Shown here one piece after another: positions 16,330 to 24,687 of a stretch of DNA of 64,000 nt (within the stretch, counting starts at the first letter, position 1; the number at the start of each line of letters is the position of its first letter). The notes under the pieces were generated by a model. That model did not search any database, had not been told where the DNA came from, and saw nothing but the letters and a program-made list of their open reading frames with translations. The position numbers and the translations under genes were made by a program. Origin of the DNA: Halapricum desulfuricans (GTDB lineage Archaea; Halobacteriota; Halobacteria; Halobacteriales; Haloarculaceae); the NCBI RefSeq assembly GCF_017094465.1, contig NZ_CP064791.1, positions 1,736,001 through 1,800,000 on the forward strand. The letters run 5' to 3'.

Positions 16330-17292
16330 TCAGTCCGCACGCGAGGGGAACGACACCGACTCGCTGTCGCCGCCGGTGGACGTGGGTCTGACGGACCCCC
16401 ACCAGGCGGCGATAGATTCGCTGCCCAGCAGCGCGAACCCGGCGAAGACCGTCAGGAAGCCGACGGCCGTCATCACCGAAATCGTCTCGCCGAGCAGTGC
16501 CCAGCCGCCGAGCGTCGCGACCGCCGGAACGACGTAGAAGACGAGGTTGGCCTTGATCGGACCGGCAGCGTCGATGAGGCCGAAGTAGGCGACGTAGGCG
16601 ACCGCGCCGGCGAATATCCCGACGTATCCCAGTGCGAGCAGCGCTTCGCTCGACCAGACGATCGTCGCCGCGGACTCGCCGGCGGCGGCGCTCATTCCGT
16701 GCGTGAGCAGCGCCGCGAGCGGCAGCCCCCAGGCGATCCGGGCGGTACTCGACAGCGTCGCGTCCGCCCGTCGGACGAGAACCGTCCCGAATGCGCCGCT
16801 GGCGGCGCCGACGAGGATGAGGAGCTTGCCGAGCCCGCCAGCGAGCAGCGTCGCCGGATCGGGATCGACGACGAGCACGACCCCGAGCAGTCCCAGCGCC
16901 ATCCCGGCCGCACCGCGGGCGGACAGCCGCTCGTCGGACAGCAGGACGGCGGCGAACACCGGCGTCAGGATCGGGTTGAGCCCGAAGACGATCGCACCGA
17001 CGGCACTGGTCGCGTACTGCTGGCCGACGAACAGCAGCGCGTTCGCGAGCCCGATCACGAACACGCCAGTCGCGACGATACCGAGCAGATCACTCCGGGT
17101 GCGCGGAACGAGCTCCGATCGGGGAATCGTCGCGACGGCAAACGCCGCCAGCGCGACCGCGGCGATGTCGAACCGGAAGGCGACGAACAGAAGCGGCGGG
17201 AAATACGCCAGTCCGGCCTTCGCGGCGACAAAGGTTCCACCGAACAGCAGACTCGCCGCGGCGAACAGCGCGAGCGTGCGGCGGCCGACCAT
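16330..17292 (-). CDS. DMT-superfamily (EamA) permease
   Basis: A 320-residue membrane protein of ten predicted helices in two EamA repeats (about 5-140 and 150-290). The first repeat starts FGGTFVAAKAGLAYFPPLLFVAFR, whose small-residue and Pro pattern is typical of drug/metabolite transporters. A short Ser/Asp-rich tail follows. Export of an amino acid or other metabolite is the usual role of this class, but the substrate cannot be inferred. It resembles a second EamA protein encoded near 58 kb. It converges on enolase and runs divergently from the HTH regulator. Confidence 0.87.
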   Translation of the reverse strand: MVGRRTLALFAAASLLFGGTFVAAKAGLAYFPPLLFVAFRFDIAAVALAAFAVATIPRSELVPRTRSDLLGIVATGVFVIGLANALLFVGQQYATSAVGAIVFGLNPILTPVFAAVLLSDERLSARGAAGMALGLLGVVLVVDPDPATLLAGGLGKLLILVGAASGAFGTVLVRRADATLSSTARIAWGLPLAALLTHGMSAAAGESAATIVWSSEALLALGYVGIFAGAVAYVAYFGLIDAAGPIKANLVFYVVPAVATLGGWALLGETISVMTAVGFLTVFAGFALLGSESIAAWWGSVRPTSTGGDSESVSFPSRAD

Positions 17293-17436
17293 TCAGCGCG
17301 ACACCTCCGAAACGAGCAGTGAGATCATACCTATCTGTACGGGCTACAACCCGATAGATGTCGTTAGAAAGGGTTTCACGGGTCTGACGCACCCAATACC
17401 GTGCAGCCAACACGGAGGATGCAACAGAAACGCGGC

Positions 17437-17513
17437 GTGCAACAATTGCACGGTCGGTAGGGTAGTGAGGACACGCCGACAGCGTGATCGCTGTCGGAAC
17501 GGACAGCGTTTTG
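17437..17513 (+). promoter_or_regulatory. Promoter and palindromic operator of the HTH regulator
   Basis: Two perfect inverted repeats lie upstream of the regulator start at 17537. One is GTGCAA-CAA-TTGCAC at 17437-17451. The stronger is CCGACAGCG-TGAT-CGCTGTCGG at 17476-17497 (nine-base arms). A third half-site, GGACAGCG, overlaps the TATA-like CGTTTTGC at about 17507-17513. The TATA box is about 27 bases before the ATG, so the message is probably leaderless. The placement fits a self-regulated operator. Confidence 0.55.
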
Positions 17514-17536
17514 CCCCCGTGGACAGATCAACGGAT

Positions 17537-18331
17537 ATGGACTCGGTGCTGGAGGAAGTCGAGTTCCTCGCGCGCTCGGAGAACCGCGTCGAGGTGCTGA
17601 CGGCGCTGGCCGACAGCCGCCGGACGCGACGCGATCTCGAGGCTGAAACCGACGCCTCCCAGGCAACGCTCGGGCGGATCCTCGGTGATTTCCAGGAGCG
17701 ATCGTGGGTTCGCAAGGACGGGAGCGAGTACGTCGCCACCGCGACCGGCACACTCGTCGCCAGGGGACTGACTGACCTGCTCGAAATCCTCGAAACGGAG
17801 TGTGAACTCCGGGGACTGGTCCGGTATCTGCCCACCCACGCGATGGACTTCGACCTGCGCCACCTCGCTGACGCGACGATCACGACACCGACACAGACGC
17901 GGCCGAACGCGCCGGTTCGGCGGTTGCTCGACCTCGTGGAGACGGCAGACGAAGTCAGGGCCTTCTCGCACGCGTTCAACGAACAGAACCTGACAGTGAT
18001 CGAACGGCGTGTCACCGCGGGTGAGCTGTCGTTTTCCGGCGTGCTCTCGCGGAACGCGATCGAGGCACTGGCGGACGATCCCGAACTAAACGACCGCTTG
18101 CGGTCGCTACTCGCGGCCGAGGACACCGAGATTCACGTCCGGGAGGAGGGGATCCCGCTCGCGGTCACGATCGCCGACGACACCGTCCACATGCTCCTGC
18201 GAGACGAAACCGGCGTGTTGCGTGCGTCAATCGACACTGACGACGAGGCTGTCCGATCGTGGGCGACCGATACGTTCGATCACTACTGGCGCACTGCGAC
18301 GTCGCTCGCAGACGATGACCTGCAGGTCTGA
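17537..18331 (+). CDS. Winged-helix transcriptional regulator (ArsR-like with C-terminal sensor domain)
   Basis: A 264-residue haloarchaeal regulator. Residues 1-75 form a winged helix: SENRVEVLTALAD, then RRDLEAETDASQATLGRIL as the DNA-recognition helices, and the wing WVRKDGSEYVAT. The remaining 180 residues are an alpha/beta output or sensor domain of the kind found in archaeal HTH regulators (DUF1724-like), including a long internal helix region and HMLLRDETGVL. The long upstream open frame is ignored because the ATG at 17537 starts the HTH and fits the promoter spacing. Perfect palindromes lie just upstream. Targets are unknown; autoregulation is inferred, and control of the neighbouring tyrA unit is possible. 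Confidence 0.82.
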   Translation: MDSVLEEVEFLARSENRVEVLTALADSRRTRRDLEAETDASQATLGRILGDFQERSWVRKDGSEYVATATGTLVARGLTDLLEILETECELRGLVRYLPTHAMDFDLRHLADATITTPTQTRPNAPVRRLLDLVETADEVRAFSHAFNEQNLTVIERRVTAGELSFSGVLSRNAIEALADDPELNDRLRSLLAAEDTEIHVREEGIPLAVTIADDTVHMLLRDETGVLRASIDTDDEAVRSWATDTFDHYWRTATSLADDDLQV

Positions 18332-18359
18332 TACGGTCGGTTCTAACGATTTACCGGTA

Positions 18360-18382
18360 CGATCGCATAACGGATGCGATCG
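18360..18382. terminator. Perfect nine-base hairpin after the HTH regulator
   Basis: CGATCGCAT at 18360-18368 pairs with ATGCGATCG at 18374-18382 around the loop AACGG. It lies 28 bases after the regulator stop and 87 bases before tyrA. It could end the regulator transcript or act as a DNA-binding site. There is no following T run, so the terminator reading is tentative. Confidence 0.4.
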
Positions 18383-18436
18383 ATCCGGAACAGACTCACA
18401 ACCGATCGTATGAGGCCTCGTTCGGACGATCGAACC

Positions 18437-18468
18437 GCTTTTGACTGCTGAACGGGAATCCCCGTTCG
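18437..18468 (+). promoter_or_regulatory. tyrA promoter with palindrome at the transcription start
   Basis: A TATA-like CGCTTTTGAC (18436-18445) is about 28 bases before the tyrA ATG at 18469. A perfect palindrome, GAACGGG (18450-18456) and CCCGTTC (18461-18467) around AATC, fills the space between the box and the start codon. A protein bound there would block initiation on a leaderless message. Confidence 0.5.
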
Positions 18469-19215
18469 ATGAACGTCCTCGTTGTCGGTGCCGGTGAGAT
18501 GGGTCGCTGGTTCGGGGCTGTCCTGCAAGACGATCCCGATCTGGCAGTCGATCTCGCCGTCACCGACGCCGACCCGGCCATCGCCGAGGCGGCCGCCGAC
18601 GCGATCGCGGCGCGTGCCGTGCCTCTGGAGACTGACGAGCGGTTCGACCTCGTCTGTGTCGCCGTCCCGATCCCGGCGACCCGAGACGTGATTGCCGAGT
18701 TCGCCGACAACGCCACGGCGGCCGTCGCAGATCTAGCCGGCTACATGGCCGGGCCGCTCGCGGCCATGGCCGAGCACGCGCCCGAACGCGAGCGGATCAG
18801 CCTGCACCCACTGTTTGCGGCCGCGAACGCGCCGGGCAACGTCGCAGCGGTCGTCGAGAACGGCGGCGAGATCGCCACAGCGGTCCGGTCCGCTCTGAGC
18901 AGCCGTGGCAACCGCTGGGTCGAGACGGATGCCCCGACCCACGACGAGGCGATGGAGACCGTCCAGGCGAGCGCCCACGCGGCCGTCCTCGCGTTCGCGC
19001 TGGCCGCCCGTGAGGTTCCCGAGGCGTTCCACACGCCAATATCAGCGGGCCTGTTCGACCTCGTCGAGCAGGTGACCGGGAACGACCCGCGCGTCTACGC
19101 GGACATTCAGGAGACCTTCGAGGGAGCCGGGGCGGTCGCGGACGCAGCGGGACGACTCGCCGACGCGGACAGAGCGGAGTTCGTGGAACTCTACAGGGAG
19201 GCAAGCGATGAGTGA
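18469..19215 (+). CDS. tyrA: Prephenate dehydrogenase (TyrA-type)
   Basis: A 248-residue dehydrogenase that oxidatively decarboxylates prephenate (or arogenate) in tyrosine synthesis. The NAD(P)-binding motif GAGEMG is at 7-12, followed by a Rossmann fold. The RISLHPLFA block (about 104-112) contains the His typical of the substrate site, and a helical dimerisation domain follows. There is no fused chorismate mutase or ACT domain. The last eight bases overlap the start of the Rsm22-like gene, so the two are translationally coupled. A palindrome sits right before the ATG. Substrate and cofactor choice cannot be settled from sequence. Confidence 0.88.
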   Translation: MNVLVVGAGEMGRWFGAVLQDDPDLAVDLAVTDADPAIAEAAADAIAARAVPLETDERFDLVCVAVPIPATRDVIAEFADNATAAVADLAGYMAGPLAAMAEHAPERERISLHPLFAAANAPGNVAAVVENGGEIATAVRSALSSRGNRWVETDAPTHDEAMETVQASAHAAVLAFALAAREVPEAFHTPISAGLFDLVEQVTGNDPRVYADIQETFEGAGAVADAAGRLADADRAEFVELYREASDE

Positions 19216-20605
19216 CCAACGGCAGGCGATCCGGGAGAACGCACAGTATCTGCGAAACGTCCGGCCGATCGACCCCGAAGAGATCCACGAATACGTCGAG
19301 GGACAGCCCCACCCAGGTGTCGTCCGGACGACGCTGCGGGAGCTCGCCCCGGAACTCGACCTCGTCGAGCGCGAGGACGGCACGTTCGTCCCCGCACCCG
19401 ACGGCCCGGCCGAGATCGATTTCGACGGCGTCGAGGCGTTCCCGGAGCGATACGCGCGGGCACTGGAAGATATGCTGGTCGAGACGTTCGGACCGGGGTG
19501 GCCGGAGGGGACTAGCGGCGATCGGCTACGCGAGCGGCTGGTCTCGCTGAAGGACGCCTACTTCGACCAGCGATCAGTCGAGTACGACGAGTTGACCGCG
19601 CTCGCGTACGCGATCTACCACCTGCCAAACACCTACGCGGCCACCCAGTACGTGCTGGCGGACCTGGCGCGCGAGGGACGGATTCCGTCACGGCTCCGGG
19701 TGCTCGACGTCGGCGCCGGGACCGGCGGGCCGGCGATCGGACTCGCGGAATTGCTTCCGGACGAGACGCTCGTGGAGTATCACGCGGTGGAGCCGAGCGC
19801 CAACGCGGACGTGCTGGAGCGGTTGCTGTCCGAGACCGGGCGGAACGTCCACGCGACGATCCACCGCGAGCGCGCCGAATCGTTCGATCCGGACGGGACG
19901 TTCGATCTGATCGTGTTCGCGAACGTCCTCAACGAGCTTGCGGAGCCGGCCACGGTACTCGATAAGTATCGCTCCGCGCTCACACCGGACGGCTCGGTCG
20001 TGGCGGTCGAACCGGCCGATCGGAACACTGCGACCGGACTTCGGCGCATCGAGCGGGCTGTCGAAGACGAGTACACGATCTACGCGCCGACCTGCCGGCT
20101 CTGGCCGGACCGGAGGCCCAGTAGCGACTGCTGGTCGTTCGATCGGAAGCCGGACCTGTCGATACCGCCCTTCCAGCAGCGGCTCGAATCGGCCGCCGAT
20201 GGCCGTTTCGAATCCGGTGCGTTCGAGAACGTCGACGTGCAATACGCCGTGTCGATCCTGCGGACGGACGGGGCCGAGCGGGTCGAGTACACGCCGGATC
20301 GATCACGAGTAATCCCGCTCGGTGAGGCCGAATCGGTCGTGACCGACCGGGTCGATCTGGTCGCGATCAAACTCAGCCACGACCTCGCCGACGGCGGCAA
20401 CCCGCTCTTTCTGGTCGGCGACGGCAGCGAGAGCGAGGACGTCTTCGCGGTGCTCGTCGACGACTCGGCACTGACCCGTCCGCTCGCGGAGGCCCCCTAC
20501 GGGGCACTGCTCGATTTTCAGAACGTGCTCGTGCTGTGGAACGGCGACGAAGAAGCCTACAACATCGTAGTCGACGACGAAACGGTCGTCGACGCTGTCG
20601 TCTGA
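19208..20605 (+). CDS. Rsm22-like SAM-dependent methyltransferase
   Basis: A 465-residue protein of the small-subunit Rsm22/METTL17 family. An N-terminal region of about 120 residues precedes a class I methyltransferase core with motif I LDVGAGTGGPA (about residues 162-172), motif II YHAVEPS and motif IV FDLIVFANVLNE. Mitochondrial and bacterial members carry four conserved Cys that bind an iron-sulfur cluster. Here the matching segment reads APTCRLWPDRRPSSDCWSF, keeping only two. Family members assist assembly or methylation of the small ribosomal subunit; activity here is unproven. The gene overlaps tyrA by eight bases. It converges on mptE with a 44-base gap. Confidence 0.82.
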   Translation: MSDQRQAIRENAQYLRNVRPIDPEEIHEYVEGQPHPGVVRTTLRELAPELDLVEREDGTFVPAPDGPAEIDFDGVEAFPERYARALEDMLVETFGPGWPEGTSGDRLRERLVSLKDAYFDQRSVEYDELTALAYAIYHLPNTYAATQYVLADLAREGRIPSRLRVLDVGAGTGGPAIGLAELLPDETLVEYHAVEPSANADVLERLLSETGRNVHATIHRERAESFDPDGTFDLIVFANVLNELAEPATVLDKYRSALTPDGSVVAVEPADRNTATGLRRIERAVEDEYTIYAPTCRLWPDRRPSSDCWSFDRKPDLSIPPFQQRLESAADGRFESGAFENVDVQYAVSILRTDGAERVEYTPDRSRVIPLGEAESVVTDRVDLVAIKLSHDLADGGNPLFLVGDGSESEDVFAVLVDDSALTRPLAEAPYGALLDFQNVLVLWNGDEEAYNIVVDDETVVDAVV

Positions 20606-20649
20606 GCGCGACGATACAGCGATACCGTCGCGTAGCGACCGCACCAACG

Positions 20650-21342
20650 CTACGGGTCGATCGGATCGATCCCGTCACGTCGTCCGTCGAGCACGCCGAA
20701 CCGATCGCCGCGGCGGCGTTCGAGCCAGTGAAGCAGCCGTTCGGCCCAGCGGAGTTTGCGGCGCTTCGTCGGGCCGACCGTCGGATCGTCGAACGCCCAG
20801 CCGGGGAAGACGAGCTCGCTCGCGCCGAAGTGATCGGCCAGAAACGCCGCACGGTCGCCGTCCGTGAACCCGCCGAAGTTCCGAACCGGGTGACGCGGGG
20901 CGGCCTGGGTGGTGGGAATCACCGAATCGAGCCGACAGCGTGGGACGTACTCCCGGATCACGATCGCGTTGTCGCCGTGGGCGTGGATCGCGACCGGCGT
21001 CTCGTAGTTCGTCAGTCGGACGGCAGTGTCTGGCTCCCCGTCGAGATCAGTGACCAGACAGTCCACGGCGATCCCGTTCGCGAGCAACCGCTGTCCGGCG
21101 CTTGAGGCGGCGACGACGGTGTCAGCCGCACGAGCAGTGGCCAGTTCGTCCTCCAGGGAAGGGGCCGCGCCGGCGATCGCCACGCGCTCACCGGTGAAAT
21201 CGAGCCCGTCGCCGAAGGTATCCGCCTCCGATGCGCGCAGGAGTCCGGCGTACACGTCGCGGGCGCGCTCGTCGTCCACCCGGTCGTAGCCCATGTCGGC
21301 GAGGATCCGCTCGTAGACCGGTTCCCAGGTGTTAAAATCCAT
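20650..21342 (-). CDS. mptE: 6-hydroxymethyl-7,8-dihydropterin pyrophosphokinase, MptE type
   Basis: A 230-residue protein of the archaeal MptE family, which transfers pyrophosphate from ATP to 6-hydroxymethyldihydropterin; it is unrelated to bacterial FolK. Characteristic motifs are GAAPSLED (58-65), TDLDGEPD (96-103) and HAHGDN (118-123), followed by NFGGFTDGDRA. Its ATG at 21340-21342 begins one base after the folP stop, so the product of MptE feeds the enzyme encoded immediately upstream in the operon. The earlier in-frame codons lie inside folP and are rejected. The order and spacing strongly support the folate role. Confidence 0.93.
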   Translation of the reverse strand: MDFNTWEPVYERILADMGYDRVDDERARDVYAGLLRASEADTFGDGLDFTGERVAIAGAAPSLEDELATARAADTVVAASSAGQRLLANGIAVDCLVTDLDGEPDTAVRLTNYETPVAIHAHGDNAIVIREYVPRCRLDSVIPTTQAAPRHPVRNFGGFTDGDRAAFLADHFGASELVFPGWAFDDPTVGPTKRRKLRWAERLLHWLERRRGDRFGVLDGRRDGIDPIDP

Positions 21343-21343
21343 C

Positions 21344-22528
21344 TCAGTCGAGCCGCTCCGCGATCGTCGCGAGTGCGTTGCCGAGGGCGCCACCGTCGAT
21401 ATCGCTCGCCAGCGCACGGAGCGCGGCCGGCGACCCGACCAGCAGGTCGCTGTCGCCGTCGCCCGGCGCGTAGACGCCGCCGTGTGCCGGCACGTGCGTG
21501 TCGAGCCGATCGCGCTCGGTCGGCGACAGTCCCGTGAGTTCGAAGACAGAGACGACCGACTGCGTGGCCGTCGCCGGCTCGGCACCGACGCGCTCGCAGT
21601 GGCGCTCGGCATCGCCGACCGTCTGCACGTCGAGTTCCTCGATGTCGATCGCGCCGTCGTCGATACGCTGACGGGTGAACGCGTCCCCGACCAGGGCGGC
21701 GTCACGCGTCTCGGCCACGTCGTGGGTTCGAATGACATGTGCGCCACGTTCGACCGCCATCGACGTGGCCGCCAGACTGACCGGCAACGCCTCCTCAGTC
21801 GAGCGATCCGCGATCGACCGGAGGAAGTTCTTGCGGTTGATCGAGACCAGGAGTGGTCGTCCAAGTCCCCGAAACTCCCGGAGCCGTCGGAACGTCTCAC
21901 GGTCGTCCTCGATCGTCTGGGACTCGCTCCAGCCGCCAAAGGCCGGATCGACGATCGTCTTCTCGGTGAGGCCGTGCTGTTTGAGCGCCTCGTAGACCTG
22001 ATCGACGTACTCGGCCTGGCGTGCCCACTCCGGCGACCGTCGATCGGCCCAGGGCGTCTCCTCGACGGCGCCGGGCCGTTCCAGATCCGGCGGACTCGCC
22101 ATCTTCGCCACGGCGACGTCGTACTCCCTGCAAATCTCGGGCATCTTCGGGTCCGCGAACCCGGCGATGTCGTTGATCATATCGAACCCCCGATCGATCG
22201 CGCGCTCCGCGACCTCGTGATAGCGCGTCTCGATGGAGAACACGGCGTCGCCGCCCACCGACTCGATCGTCTCGATCGCGATATCGAGTCGGTCGAGTTC
22301 CTCCTGTGCGGAGAGCACGTCGAAGCGCTTGTTCGCCGATTCGAGCCCGATATCGACGATATCGGCGCCCTGGTCGATGAGTTCGCGATCGACGTATGCG
22401 GCCGCCTCGCTCGGGTCGTCATAGACGCTCGGATCGTACGGTGACTCGCGGCTGACGTTGAGTACACCCATGATACGCGGCGGATACCCGTCGCCGACCT
22501 GCAAGCCGGCAGCGTCGACAGTCTGCAT
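21344..22528 (-). CDS. folP: Dihydropteroate synthase with C-terminal extension
   Basis: A 394-residue protein. Residues 15-285 form a DHPS TIM barrel that joins p-aminobenzoate to dihydropterin pyrophosphate. Motifs include IMGVLNVSRES, the ELIDQGADIVDIGLES region, the DPAFGGWSES loop and IRTHDVAETRDA at the end of the barrel. About 110 further residues (VGDAERHCERVGAE to the end) form an extra domain seen in haloarchaeal versions; its last part (GGALGNALATIAERLD) looks like a compact alpha/beta unit. In Haloferax FolP is fused to FolC, but this tail is too short to be FolC. The next gene is mptE, one base away. A lipoprotein gene ends 44 bases upstream. Confidence 0.92.
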   Translation of the reverse strand: MQTVDAAGLQVGDGYPPRIMGVLNVSRESPYDPSVYDDPSEAAAYVDRELIDQGADIVDIGLESANKRFDVLSAQEELDRLDIAIETIESVGGDAVFSIETRYHEVAERAIDRGFDMINDIAGFADPKMPEICREYDVAVAKMASPPDLERPGAVEETPWADRRSPEWARQAEYVDQVYEALKQHGLTEKTIVDPAFGGWSESQTIEDDRETFRRLREFRGLGRPLLVSINRKNFLRSIADRSTEEALPVSLAATSMAVERGAHVIRTHDVAETRDAALVGDAFTRQRIDDGAIDIEELDVQTVGDAERHCERVGAEPATATQSVVSVFELTGLSPTERDRLDTHVPAHGGVYAPGDGDSDLLVGSPAALRALASDIDGGALGNALATIAERLD

Positions 22529-22572
22529 GTCCGTCCAGACGACCCGGGAGAAGAAAAACGGCAGGGAGGCGG

Positions 22573-23454
22573 CTAGCCCGTCGTGTTGACGTTGTCAGTC
22601 CAGTCCGGCTCCTCGACGGTCGTCGCGTCGACATCCGTCACCGTATACTGGTAGGCGAGAGTGAGCTCGGCGCCCTGGACGGTCGTCCCCGAGGCGCGGA
22701 TCGTCGTCCGCGTGATCAACCCGTCGTCGGTGACGAGCATCGTCGCGTTGAACGTCTCAAGTTCAGAGAACGACGAGCCGATGCCCGAGGAGAGTGCAGG
22801 TAGTCGGTCCCGACCGCTCGCGGTGTACTTCTGGACGGTCTCGTTTTGGAACTCGGTCGTTCCGTCCTCTAGCAACGACGCGTTCATGTTGTCGTACAGG
22901 GTCGTCCACCCGACCGACGTGAAGTTGACCGGCGTCGGTTGTGCGGACATGTTGTACGGCTCCTGGTCGTAGTAATACTGCGCGTCCTGGACCTGTGTCG
23001 AGTTCGTCCGCTGGAACGTTTCGTCCCCAGCCGTGTATTTCACGGAGTTCTGCTGCAGCGAACCCTGTGACGATGACTGACTTACTGCGGCAGTCTCCAG
23101 CCCGACCTGTTCGGCAAGGTCGTAATACGTGACGACCTCGGTGGTCGAAACGCTCGGACTCCCGTTGACCGTATACTGCTCGAGTATCTGCGCGCCCTCG
23201 GTCAGCGAGTCCGCGGATTCGACCTGCGTCTCGTGGCCGGCAGCTAATTCGTCGAAGTCGACGTCACTTTGCGGTGTCGTCTCGTTCGGTGTCGTGGTCT
23301 CTCCTGGTGTCGTCTCGTTCAGCGGCTCGCCGTCAGTGGACGTGACGCTGGGGGTTCCGTCGCCGCCGGTGTTACAGCCGGCAAGCGCGACGAGCCCCAC
23401 CGCCAACAGGACGAGCAGCACCTGTTTGGTCTTCGGGGACAGTAGTCGGTCCAT
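22573..23454 (-). CDS. Haloarchaeal lipoprotein (resembles DUF7537)
   Basis: A 293-residue secreted lipoprotein. A hydrophobic signal with lipobox LAGC (Cys at about 27) is followed by a Thr/Glu/Pro-rich spacer (28-62). The extracellular domain of about 230 residues is rich in Tyr, Asn, Ser and Thr, with many N-x-T/S sites suited to N-glycosylation. The layout and blocks such as QKYTASG and LTLAYQYTVTDV recall the LolA/LppX-like DUF7537 lipoproteins of haloarchaea. It has no twin arginine, so export is probably by Sec. It precedes folP on the same strand by 44 bases, but a shared function is unlikely. Confidence 0.78.
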   Translation of the reverse strand: MDRLLSPKTKQVLLVLLAVGLVALAGCNTGGDGTPSVTSTDGEPLNETTPGETTTPNETTPQSDVDFDELAAGHETQVESADSLTEGAQILEQYTVNGSPSVSTTEVVTYYDLAEQVGLETAAVSQSSSQGSLQQNSVKYTAGDETFQRTNSTQVQDAQYYYDQEPYNMSAQPTPVNFTSVGWTTLYDNMNASLLEDGTTEFQNETVQKYTASGRDRLPALSSGIGSSFSELETFNATMLVTDDGLITRTTIRASGTTVQGAELTLAYQYTVTDVDATTVEEPDWTDNVNTTG

Positions 23455-23631
23455 CGACTCGCTATTTCATATGAACGGGGATAAGTGATGTCTTTCGTGC
23501 GGACTGCTGTAAGCGGTTCCGGAGTGACTGCCCGAAGTCGGGCGGTCGTGGCGATGAGCCTTCAGCAGTCCGTATGGTTCCGAGTTGCCCCTCTCGGCAC
23601 GTTGAAGTGGCCACTCGCCCGTACGTGTCGT

Positions 23632-24402
23632 ATGTACCTCGCTGCGGAAGCGTGGCCGGATCTGGAATCGTATTTCGAGTCTGAATCGCTCGCGATCGTC
23701 CCGCTCGGCTCGACTGAACAGCACGGCCCACATCTCCCCGAAGGGACCGACCACCTGATCGCCGAGGGGTTCGCTCGCGAGACCGCGTCCCGGACCGGAT
23801 ATCTCTGTACCCCGACGATCAACGTCGGCGTCAGTCCCCACCATCGGCAGTTCCCCGGGACGATGTGGGTCGATCCCCCGGTGTTCCGGGACTACGTCGA
23901 AAGCTTCTCTCGAAATCTCGCGTATCACGGGATCGACCGAATCGTGTACGTGAACGCTCATGGCGGCAATGTCCAACACCTCCGGGAAGTGGGTCGGCGT
24001 TTGCACGAAGACGAGGTGGCGTTTGCTGTGGAGTGGATGTGGGACGAGAGTATCCCTGAGCTGGTCGACGACGTGTTCGAGCAGAACGGCCCGCACGGCG
24101 GTCCCAAGGAGACCGCACTGATCCAGTATCTCGAATCCGACCTCGTTCACGAGGATCGCCTCGAAGACGCCAGAGACGGTGGCGTGCCGGACATCGAGGC
24201 CGCCGAGACGACGAAGTTCGGCGCTCGGACCTTTTACGACGCGGTCGACAACTCGGACAACGGCGTGTTCGGCGACCAGACCGACGCGACAGCCGAAAAA
24301 GGCGAACGGCTGTTCGAGGCAGCTACCGATCAGCTCGTCCAGCTCTGTGACTGGCTCGACGGCCAGGACATCGAGGAGTTACTCCCCGAACCGCGCGTCT
24401 GA
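23632..24402 (+). CDS. Creatininase-family amidohydrolase, candidate ArfB deformylase
   Basis: A 256-residue protein with creatininase-family metal ligands: Glu29, His31 and Asp40 in GSTEQHGPHLPEGTD, and the His of NAHGGN (108-113). A later Glu is in GPHGGPKETAL. The family includes creatinine amidohydrolase and the archaeal formamide hydrolase ArfB, which removes the formyl group from the product of GTP cyclohydrolase III. Since ArfA is encoded 20 kb away and haloarchaea make F420 and flavins, ArfB is a reasonable inference but not proven. The ATG at 23632 is chosen because upstream in-frame codons encode no recognisable element. The last residues are acidic. Confidence 0.8.
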   Translation: MYLAAEAWPDLESYFESESLAIVPLGSTEQHGPHLPEGTDHLIAEGFARETASRTGYLCTPTINVGVSPHHRQFPGTMWVDPPVFRDYVESFSRNLAYHGIDRIVYVNAHGGNVQHLREVGRRLHEDEVAFAVEWMWDESIPELVDDVFEQNGPHGGPKETALIQYLESDLVHEDRLEDARDGGVPDIEAAETTKFGARTFYDAVDNSDNGVFGDQTDATAEKGERLFEAATDQLVQLCDWLDGQDIEELLPEPRV

Positions 24403-24443
24403 GCGGTTCCGTCGAGACGATTACGCCACCACGACGTGCGGAG

Positions 24444-24605
24444 TCACTCTTCTTTGCGGGACTTGAGCCACCGATCCAGACACTCCCGGATCGCAGCGTC
24501 GCGATTGCCGCGGTGCTCGGTGAACGCCACGTCGTCGAGCGCCTGCAGCGTCTCCTCGTCGAACTCGATGGTGACCGTGTCCATGTCGAGAAACGTCTCG
24601 TCCAT
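24444..24605 (-). CDS. Ribbon-helix-helix (CopG-type) small DNA-binding protein
   Basis: A 53-residue protein starting MDETFLDMDTVTIEFDEETL. The pattern of a beta strand (TVTIEFDEE), a helix (LQALDDVAFTE), a GN turn and a second helix (RDAAIRECLDRWL) is a textbook ribbon-helix-helix fold, which dimerises and inserts the strand into the DNA major groove. A second possible start is the Met eight codons later, and the frame is open upstream to a Cys-rich extension that I reject. No partner toxin gene is adjacent, so this is more likely a stand-alone regulator than an antitoxin. Confidence 0.78.
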   Translation of the reverse strand: MDETFLDMDTVTIEFDEETLQALDDVAFTEHRGNRDAAIRECLDRWLKSRKEE

Positions 24606-24687
24606 TACCCACAACTGGGGTGTTTCGGGCCCAAATAGGTTCGTCAGACGCGCGTCACAGAACGAACAGCAACCCACCAGGCCAGGA

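Noticed and set aside
24444-24605. Antitoxin of a toxin-antitoxin pair
   Set aside because: The ribbon-helix-helix fold fits, but the neighbouring genes are UPF0212 and a creatininase-family enzyme, not a toxin.
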